A stretch of 6,371 nt of DNA from positions 1-6,371 of the forward strand of contig JAIRVC010000121.1 in assembly GCA_031254095.1 (NCBI GenBank), in the 5' to 3' direction. Below are positions 1-5,250 of this stretch, one piece after another (within the stretch, counting starts at the first letter, position 1; every line of letters begins with the position of its first letter). Below the pieces are notes generated by a model. It saw only the letters and a list, made by a program, of their open reading frames with translations, did not search any database and was not told where the DNA came from. The position numbers were made by a program, and so were the translations under genes. The DNA comes from Acidobacteriota bacterium. Its GTDB lineage: Bacteria; Acidobacteriota; UBA6911.

Positions 1-2267
1 CGATCGCCGCGGCGCTTGCGGCGCTGCTTTTCAGCCAGATAATGGGCAACAGCCAGATCTTTTTCGCGAAGCTGATTCATGAGTTTCAGGACGGCTTCCT
101 GAAGCTTCATTTTTTACAAGGCCTGCTCCTTTTCGGATTCATGTTTCCGACGACGTTCTTTCTTGGCGCGGCGTTTCCACTGGTCGGGCGGATTTACACC
201 CGCTCGCTGGCCGGGGCGGGGAAGTCCATCGGTTACGCCTACGCGATAAATTCCATCGGATCCGTGCTGGGAGCTTTTTCGGCGGGGTTCATTCTTATTC
301 CTTTTCTTGGAAAGGAAAACGGCATTCGTCTGGTTGTCTGTCTGCAACTGGCCGGGGCGTTCCTTGTCTGGATCAGGGGAATGAAGGCGTGGAAAATGCC
401 GTCCGCGCGCCGTGCGGCGGCGCTGGCGGCAGGCGCGGCTGGAATCGCGCTGCTGGCTTTCTTTCCGCGCTGGGATCACGTCATGCTTTCCATTGGAAAA
501 TATCATCGCTTCGACCGGCCTGAAATCAGGCGGATCGGATGGCTGAACGCGCTTTTTTCCTGGGAGAAATATTTTCCGGAACTCAAGTCGGAAAAACTCC
601 TGTTTTACGGCGACGGCATAGGCGGTTTTACGACGGTGCTTGAAACGACCGGCCTGATGGGAGATGTAAACTATAACCTCTGCAACAGCGGCAAGCCCGA
701 CGCTTCGTCCACGCGCGATATGGATACGCAGACGCTCCTGGCGCATTTCGCCATGCTGCATCATCCTAATGCCGAAGACGCGCTTGTAATCGGCCTTGGA
801 AGCGGCGTCACTGCCGGCGAGATTCTGCATTATCCCGTTAAACAACTGGATATCGTGGAGATAAATGAACAGGTGGTCGAAGCCAGCAGATTCTTTCTCG
901 CGGAAAACAACAATGTTCTGGAAGACCCCCGGACGCGGCTGATCATTCAGGACGGCCGCGCGCATCTCGCGCTGACAAAAATGAAATATGATCTAATCAC
1001 CAGCGAACCGTCAAACCCGTGGATGTCCGGCATCGCGGCGCTGTACACGCGGGACTTTTTCGAAATTGCCGCCTCCCGCCTGAAACCGGGCGGCTTTTTC
1101 GTGCAATGGATTCCCGCCTACCAGATGGACTGGGAATCGTTCAATCTGATAGGGCGGACATTCGCTTCGGTGTTTCCCGGCGGGCTGATGGTGTCTACAA
1201 ATCCGGCCCGCCCATCAAGCTTTCTGTTTGTCGGAAGCAACGGCCCCGTGAACCTGGATATGGCCGCCGCCCGGCAAAATCTCAAATATGTCCGGAAATC
1301 TTCAAATGTCACGCTGTCCGGCTACAGGGTGTTTTACAACCTGATAGTGAGCGACGACATCAAATCCATTTTCAGCGGCGGCCAGGTCAATACCGACAAT
1401 CGGCCTCTGCTTGAATATCGCGCGCCGCGCAACATGCACGGAACCGACGCTTCCATTATCCGCAGAATAGGGCTGTCGATAGGATCCGCGCTTGGCCGGG
1501 AAATCGCGGCGATTCAGAGGGAAAACCAGGCCGGCGTGGACGGCCAGATCGATTACGCGGAATATTTTCTTTCGTTCCGCGGAGGCGATGACTCCATGCT
1601 GCAATATCCGGTAAATCTTGCCGCCGCGTCGCCGGAACAAAGAGAGCGTTACTTTGGCATTGTTGAAGATTTCTGTTCCCGCGCGCTGATTTCCGATTTT
1701 TCGGCGCTGCGCGACCCGGCGCTGCGTAATCGCTGTTTTACGCGACAGGAAGAGGCGCTTCTGGCGAGGCTGAACGATGCCGCCGATCTTACGCCGCAGC
1801 GCAAGGCCGCTCTTTACGAGCACCTGGGCTGGGTTAATCTGCAGAATCAGCGTCCTGAAAAAGCCGTCGAGTACTTTTTAGAGGAAGTGGGGCTTGCGCC
1901 GGGCGAAGCGACAGCGCGGAACAGTCTGGGCACGGCGCTTTTGGCCGCGAGGCAATATGTCAGAGCCGAGGAGGAACTTTTGGCCGCGGTTCGGCTCGAT
2001 TCCGGATACGCGAACGCGCGCGCCAACCTGGGTCAGGCGATTGCGGCGCAGGGGCTGAACCGGCTTGACGAGGCCATTTCACACTACCGCGACGCCCTGC
2101 GCCTTGATCCGGCGAACGCCGATACATGCAACCATCTTGGAACCGCGCTGGCGGAGCAGGGAAAATTCGACGAAGCTCGCGTCTGGTTCACGCGCGCCCT
2201 TGAGATTCAACCCAACCATGCGCGGGCTCAGGTTAATCTGCAGCGCCTCGCAAGCATGGGTTTTTAA
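1..2267 (+). CDS. MFS-like membrane / spermidine-synthase-like fusion protein with C-terminal TPRs (5' partial)
   Basis: The frame is already open at position 3 and encodes a hydrophobic stretch before the first in-window ATG (42). That ATG has no Shine-Dalgarno, so the gene almost certainly begins upstream of the window. Further hydrophobic, membrane-like segments lie near 108-185, 231-310, 321-380 and 408-473. A Rossmann-type aminopropyltransferase-like domain follows (about 590-1130): GLGSG SAM-binding loop at 792-806, the acidic VEIN strand end near 855-869, and SEPSNPW at 1002-1022. Four TPR units end the protein (1806-1907, 1908-2009, 2010-2117, 2118-2219). This order matches the family annotated as fused MFS/spermidine synthase. 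The Asp pair that canonical spermidine synthases carry in the DSxDP motif is Glu/Asn here, a family trait that argues against ordinary spermidine synthesis. The substrate is unknown. The TPRs suggest a protein partner or scaffold role (inference). Stop TAA is at 2265-2267. Confidence 0.85.
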   Translation, partial: IAAALAALLFSQIMGNSQIFFAKLIHEFQDGFLKLHFLQGLLLFGFMFPTTFFLGAAFPLVGRIYTRSLAGAGKSIGYAYAINSIGSVLGAFSAGFILIPFLGKENGIRLVVCLQLAGAFLVWIRGMKAWKMPSARRAAALAAGAAGIALLAFFPRWDHVMLSIGKYHRFDRPEIRRIGWLNALFSWEKYFPELKSEKLLFYGDGIGGFTTVLETTGLMGDVNYNLCNSGKPDASSTRDMDTQTLLAHFAMLHHPNAEDALVIGLGSGVTAGEILHYPVKQLDIVEINEQVVEASRFFLAENNNVLEDPRTRLIIQDGRAHLALTKMKYDLITSEPSNPWMSGIAALYTRDFFEIAASRLKPGGFFVQWIPAYQMDWESFNLIGRTFASVFPGGLMVSTNPARPSSFLFVGSNGPVNLDMAAARQNLKYVRKSSNVTLSGYRVFYNLIVSDDIKSIFSGGQVNTDNRPLLEYRAPRNMHGTDASIIRRIGLSIGSALGREIAAIQRENQAGVDGQIDYAEYFLSFRGGDDSMLQYPVNLAAASPEQRERYFGIVEDFCSRALISDFSALRDPALRNRCFTRQEEALLARLNDAADLTPQRKAALYEHLGWVNLQNQRPEKAVEYFLEEVGLAPGEATARNSLGTALLAARQYVRAEEELLAAVRLDSGYANARANLGQAIAAQGLNRLDEAISHYRDALRLDPANADTCNHLGTALAEQGKFDEARVWFTRALEIQPNHARAQVNLQRLASMGF

Positions 2268-2374
2268 CTATTTTTATTCAAAATTTTCAATGGTTTTGTC
2301 CGCGCCGCGCCGATAATATGCAGGCAGCCGGCGACGGATTGTCGTGGCTGGAAAATTACAAGGAGAAAACCGGT
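2268..2374. other. Intergenic gap between spermidine-synthase-like gene and pfkA
   Basis: This 107-bp gap opens with an AT-rich patch (about 2268-2298) and continues into a GC-rich stretch. I see no stem followed by a T-run that would make an intrinsic terminator for the upstream gene. GATAAT at 2312-2317 resembles a -10 box but has no acceptable -35 at 16-18 bp, so I do not call a promoter. The two genes may be co-transcribed or separated by a promoter I cannot recognise. Confidence 0.5.
2360..2366 (+). promoter_or_regulatory. Shine-Dalgarno of pfkA that fixes the start at 2375
   Basis: AAGGAGA lies 8 bases before the ATG at 2375, a near-ideal ribosome binding site. It decides between that ATG and an in-frame ATG at 2318, which would add 19 non-conserved residues and has no such site. 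Confidence 0.85.
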
Positions 2375-3466
2375 ATGGCAAAGATTAAGCGAATTGGCAT
2401 CATGACGGCCGGCGGCGATTGTCCGGGGCTGAACGCCGTTATCCGCGCCGTGGCGAAAGCGGCCATGGGTAGACATAAACTGGAAGTTATGGGAATTGAG
2501 GACGGCTTTCTTGGTCTGATCCAGAACCGTATGCGGGTTCTTAAAAACGATTCCGTAAGCAATATCCTGACGCTTGGAGGCACGATCCTGGGGACAAACA
2601 ACCGTACATCGCCGCGCCAGTATCCGGTGAAAGTCAACGGAAAAGTTGAAATCCACGATGTTACCGACCGCTGTCTGGAACACATAGACCATAACAGAAT
2701 CGACGCGCTTGTAGTCATCGGAGGAGACGGCTCCATGGCGTGCGCGTCCGATTTTGTGCGCCTCGGCGTGAACTGCATAGGCGTTCCAAAAACCATTGAC
2801 AACGATCTTTACGGCACCGACGTTACTTTTGGTTTCGCCACGGCCGTATCGATCGCGACCGACGCTCTTGACCGCGTTCATACGACGGCCGCGAGCCATC
2901 ATCGCGTGATGGTGGTGGAGGTCATGGGTAGAAACGCGGGCTGGATTGCGCTGCACGCCGGAATCGCGAGCGGTTCGGACATTATTTTGCTGCCCGAGAT
3001 CCCGGTCGATATAGACGTAGTCTGCGAAAGCGTGAACAACAGGTCGCGGCACGGCAAACGTTTCAGCATCATCTGCGTTTCCGAGGGCGCGCGGCTGAAA
3101 GACGGCGAACAGGTGGTTCACCGGGTCGATCCGACCAGCCCCGATCCTGTGCGCCTTGGCGGCATCGGCCAGCTTATCGCAGGCGAAATTGAAGCCCGAA
3201 CCGGAATCGAAACGCGGGACATCAAGCTGGGGCATGTGCAGCGTGGCGGCACGCCGGTTCCGGACGATCGCGTACTTGCCACGGAATTCGGCTACACGGC
3301 GCTTGAATTGCTGATGGCGGGGGAACAGTCGCGGCTCGTTGTAATGAAGGGGCGTACCGTAACCCATATTCCTCTTGAGGAAGCGGATGGGAAACAGAGG
3401 CTTGTTCCAACGGATCACAGTCTGATCATGGCCGCGCGGAATATCGGCACGTCATTCGGCGATTAA
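2375..3466 (+). CDS. pfkA: 6-phosphofructokinase (probably ATP-dependent, mixed-type/group III)
   Basis: The 363-residue product should phosphorylate fructose 6-phosphate to the 1,6-bisphosphate in cytosolic glycolysis. Visible PFK-family signatures are: the GGDCPG nucleotide loop at residues 13-18; GGDGS at 116-120; PKTIDND with Lys139 and catalytic-base Asp142; MGR at 184-186 for sugar phosphate binding; and a GHVQRGG segment with Arg290. Gly119 aligns with E. coli Gly104, where PPi-using enzymes carry Asp, so ATP is the likelier donor. Lys139 at the E. coli 124 position is typical of PPi-PFKs and of group III ATP enzymes such as those of Streptomyces. The PKTIDND and DCPGLN forms, and a length of about 360 rather than 320 residues, also fit that clade and not the classic allosteric E. 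coli PfkA. The start at 2375 is chosen for its AAGGAGA and because the conserved N-terminus begins right after it. The stop codon lies inside a 14-bp palindrome. The family call is firm; donor specificity is inferred. Confidence 0.95.
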   Translation: MAKIKRIGIMTAGGDCPGLNAVIRAVAKAAMGRHKLEVMGIEDGFLGLIQNRMRVLKNDSVSNILTLGGTILGTNNRTSPRQYPVKVNGKVEIHDVTDRCLEHIDHNRIDALVVIGGDGSMACASDFVRLGVNCIGVPKTIDNDLYGTDVTFGFATAVSIATDALDRVHTTAASHHRVMVVEVMGRNAGWIALHAGIASGSDIILLPEIPVDIDVVCESVNNRSRHGKRFSIICVSEGARLKDGEQVVHRVDPTSPDPVRLGGIGQLIAGEIEARTGIETRDIKLGHVQRGGTPVPDDRVLATEFGYTALELLMAGEQSRLVVMKGRTVTHIPLEEADGKQRLVPTDHSLIMAARNIGTSFGD

Positions 3467-3471
3467 TCGCC
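3458..3471. repeat. 14-bp perfect palindrome over the pfkA stop codon
   Basis: GGCGATTAATCGCC equals its own reverse complement and contains the TAA stop at 3464-3466. It could form a short hairpin or a dimer binding site. No T-run follows, so it is not a classical intrinsic terminator. It may be coincidental. Confidence 0.5.
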
Positions 3472-3589
3472 TGAGCGGGCGAATTGCCAAATTGTTTACG
3501 GCGGTGCGGTGCTCGTAACCTCAACATATTTCTGTATATGCCTCGGTTCCTGCGCTCCGTACGCCTCGCACTTCATCCCGCGCAGACAA
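3467..3589. other. Convergent intergenic region
   Basis: This 123-bp gap lies between the converging stops of pfkA and the racemase gene. It holds only weak symmetry: TTACG/CGTAA arms at 3496-3500 and 3514-3518 around a 13-base GC-rich loop, and CATAT/ATATG arms at 3525-3529 and 3536-3540. Neither is followed by a T-tract on either strand. I see no gene in it and no convincing terminator; termination here may be Rho-dependent (inference). Confidence 0.5.
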
Positions 3590-4303
3590 TTAATCAGTGT
3601 TTTCCTGGATTTTTTGGCCAACCGCTGAAATGGCGGCCTCCGCAAGGATCAGCGTGGAGTTCAGGCTGGGAAAGGAAAAGGCGCGGGAATCGAAAGCCAG
3701 CGGAAGTTCCGTGCATCCGAGAATGATTGCCTGCGCCCCCGCCTGTATAAGCCGCGTGCCCGCGGCAAGCAGTTTTTCGCGGCCGGCTTCTGTATGCTTG
3801 CCGGCCTTGACTTCAGCGATGACCGACTGGATAAACGCCTGATCGGATTCGTTCGGGAGAAGAACGTTTATTCCTTTGGCGTTGAGCGCCCGGTGATAGA
3901 TTTTACTTTGTACGGTTCCGTCGGACGCCAGAAGCCCGGCGGTTTTCACTTCCGGGTATCGCCCGCGGAGCGCGCCGCATGTTTCCGCCACCATATCCAG
4001 AATCGGAATATTGACCGCCGCGCGCAGTTGTTCGAGATAGTGATGCGCGGAATTGCACGGCATGGCGATAAGCGACGCTCCCGCGGATTCCAGCAGGCGG
4101 GCGGATTCCGTCAGCGCCTCAAGCGGGCTTTCGCCGCCGTCTGCTATTGCCAGCGTGCGGTCAGGTATCTTTGGATTTGAATAAATGAGAACGCGAAAAT
4201 GATCCTGATCCCGTGACGCCGGGGTAAGATTTATGATGTGCCTGTACAGGTCGAGAGTGGCCTCCGGCCCCATTCCCCCTAAAATTCCAATTATCTGGCG
4301 CAT
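3590..4303 (-). CDS. Aspartate/glutamate racemase family amino-acid racemase
   Basis: The 237-residue protein is a complete PLP-independent Asp/Glu racemase, which interconverts L- and D-amino acids by a two-cysteine, two-base mechanism in the cytosol. The N-terminus has the family signature GILGGMGPEAT (residues 6-16). The two catalytic cysteines are in MPCNSAHHY (Cys83) and LGCTELP (Cys197), and NPKIPDRT (43-50) lies in the substrate region. Length is normal for the aspartate racemase group (about 230-240). The substrate may be aspartate, glutamate or broader, as in the RacX/YgeA relatives; sequence alone does not decide. The frame stays open upstream to 4660, but that extension lacks family similarity and runs antisense through the neighbouring prenyltransferase gene, so the ATG at 4303 is preferred. 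No Shine-Dalgarno precedes it. A perfect extended -10 six bases upstream predicts a leaderless transcript. It converges on pfkA and diverges from the prenyltransferase gene. Confidence 0.93.
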   Translation of the reverse strand: MRQIIGILGGMGPEATLDLYRHIINLTPASRDQDHFRVLIYSNPKIPDRTLAIADGGESPLEALTESARLLESAGASLIAMPCNSAHHYLEQLRAAVNIPILDMVAETCGALRGRYPEVKTAGLLASDGTVQSKIYHRALNAKGINVLLPNESDQAFIQSVIAEVKAGKHTEAGREKLLAAGTRLIQAGAQAIILGCTELPLAFDSRAFSFPSLNSTLILAEAAISAVGQKIQENTD

Positions 4304-4309
4304 CCAGAA

Positions 4310-4338
4310 ATTATAACAGCCCACAGTTAAAGTACAAC
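4310..4338 (-). promoter_or_regulatory. Extended -10 promoter for the racemase gene, predicted leaderless
   Basis: Read on the minus strand, TG-T-TATAAT occupies 4318 down to 4310 and is a perfect sigma70-type extended -10. A partial -35 (TTGTAC, only TTG matching) is at 4337-4332 with a 16-bp spacer; extended -10 promoters often tolerate a weak -35. Exactly six bases separate the hexamer from position 4303, so the expected +1 is the A of the racemase ATG. Confidence 0.55.
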
Positions 4339-4353
4339 CGGCCGCTGATTTTG

Positions 4354-4362
4354 TATTATATT
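4354..4362 (+). promoter_or_regulatory. Candidate -10 region for the mqnP-pilB transcript
   Basis: Two overlapping 5-of-6 matches to TATAAT occur here: TATTAT at 4354-4359 and TATATT at 4357-4362. They predict +1 near 4366 or 4369, so the mqnP ATG at 4371 would have a leader of only 2-5 bases. No good -35 is seen at the right distance, and the region is AT-rich, so chance matches are possible. Confidence 0.35.
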
Positions 4363-4370
4363 TATTGTCT

Positions 4371-5237
4371 ATGGAAATCCCATTGTTCAGGCAGCTGAAG
4401 ATCGTGCTGGAAATGGTGAAAATCGAGCATACGATTTTCGCGCTGCCGTTTGCCTTCATGAGCGCTCTTTTGGCGCTCCGCGGCTGGCCGCGCCCGGAGC
4501 AGATCGCATGGATCCTTCTCGCGATGGTCGGCGCGCGCAGCGCGGCGATGGCTTTTAACCGGCTGGCCGATCTGCCTTTCGATTCAAAAAATCCGCGCAC
4601 GGTCAACCGCGCGCTTCCGCGGCGGCTGATCACAAAAGGATTTGTGGTTGGATTCATCATGGTAAGCTCGGCGGCGCTTGTTTTTGCCGCGTCCCGCCTG
4701 AATACGCTCTCCCTGGCGCTGAGTCCGCTCGCGCTCGCAATAGTATTTTTCTATTCCTTTACAAAACGTTTTACCTGGCTGTCGCATATATTTCTCGGCG
4801 TCGCGCTGGCCGCGGCGCCAATCGGCGCGTGGATTGCGCTGCGGGGCACTATCGACGCCGCTCCGTTGATTCTTGGCCTCGCGGTGGCGCTTTGGGTCTC
4901 CGGCTTTGACATTATTTATTCATGTCAGGATGTGGATTTTGACAGAAAAGAATCGCTTTATTCCATTCCCGGACGCTTCGGAACGGCATCCGCGCTCCGT
5001 ATTTCAGCTTTTTTTCACCTGATAATGATAGGAATTTTAAGTTTTCTATTCTGGAAAGAAAGCCTTGGTATGATAAGTTACATCGGGTTGGCGGTTGTCG
5101 GCCTGCTGCTTGCGTATGAACACAGTCTGGTTCGTCCCGAGGATTTGAGCCGGGCAAATACCGCGTTCTTTACCGTGAACGGATGGATCAGCATCCTTCT
5201 GTTTTTATCAACTACTATGGGCTTGTTTTGGAGCTAA
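4371..5237 (+). CDS. mqnP: UbiA-family polyprenyltransferase, MqnP-like (menaquinone, futalosine pathway)
   Basis: The 288-residue integral membrane protein, with about eight hydrophobic helices, should transfer a polyprenyl chain from its diphosphate to an aromatic acid. The two UbiA Asp-rich motifs are intact: N63-x3-D67-x3-D71, followed by NPRT (74-77); and D180IIYSCQD187 with D191. The segments MVKIEHTIFALPFAF (15-29), AMAFNR (59-64), YSFTKRFTW (128-136), SIPGRFG (198-204) and EHSLVRPEDLS near the C-terminus are the pattern of the UbiA-like group assigned to the futalosine menaquinone route, where the acceptor is a dihydroxynaphthoate derivative. This group is often annotated as 4-hydroxybenzoate octaprenyltransferase (UbiA), which remains the alternative. 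ATG 4371 is chosen over an in-frame TTG at 4365; neither has a Shine-Dalgarno. The gene is divergent from the racemase, and pilB follows 13 bases after its stop, suggesting an operon. No other quinone gene is in view. Confidence 0.88.
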   Translation: MEIPLFRQLKIVLEMVKIEHTIFALPFAFMSALLALRGWPRPEQIAWILLAMVGARSAAMAFNRLADLPFDSKNPRTVNRALPRRLITKGFVVGFIMVSSAALVFAASRLNTLSLALSPLALAIVFFYSFTKRFTWLSHIFLGVALAAAPIGAWIALRGTIDAAPLILGLAVALWVSGFDIIYSCQDVDFDRKESLYSIPGRFGTASALRISAFFHLIMIGILSFLFWKESLGMISYIGLAVVGLLLAYEHSLVRPEDLSRANTAFFTVNGWISILLFLSTTMGLFWS

Positions 5238-5239
5238 CC

Positions 5240-5243
5240 GGGA
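5240..5243 (+). promoter_or_regulatory. Weak Shine-Dalgarno of pilB
   Basis: GGGA sits 7 bases before the ATG at 5251 within the 13-bp gap after the mqnP stop. It is the only purine-rich match available. Translation may be helped by coupling to mqnP. Confidence 0.4.
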
Positions 5244-5250
5244 TAATACG

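Noticed and set aside
114..965. Long minus-strand open frame opposite the spermidine-synthase-like gene (283 codons)
   Set aside because: It lies fully inside a well-supported CDS on the other strand; composition is charged and low-complexity, with no recognisable domain.
2284..2317. Promoter ahead of pfkA (TTTTCA ... GATAAT)
   Set aside because: The spacer would be 22 bp and the -35 match is poor; the alternative TTGTCC gives only about 10 bp.
2318..2374. N-terminal 19-residue extension of pfkA from ATG 2318
   Set aside because: The ATG at 2375 has AAGGAGA at 8-base spacing and directly precedes the conserved PFK N-terminus; the extension has no ribosome site and no family similarity.
2264..3418. 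Long open frame on the minus strand opposite pfkA (384 codons)
   Set aside because: It is a codon-bias shadow of a clearly conserved gene; its His/Arg-rich translation resembles no family I recognise.
3597..4180. Plus-strand open frames antisense to the racemase gene
   Set aside because: They overlap a complete enzyme gene with both catalytic cysteines and show no domain, ribosome site or conservation signal.
4365..4370. TTG at 4365 as the mqnP start
   Set aside because: It would add only two residues; it has no better ribosome site than ATG 4371, and ATG is the more likely initiator. Not excluded.
4304..4660. N-terminal extension of the racemase up to 4660 on the minus strand
   Set aside because: It adds 119 basic, low-similarity residues antisense to the prenyltransferase gene; the family N-terminus starts at 4303, and the promoter lies between.
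5242..5247. GATAAT as a -10 box ahead of pilB
   Set aside because: It lies in the 13-bp gap between genes with no TG extension or clear -35, and its +1 would fall inside the pilB start codon region; an operon with mqnP is simpler.
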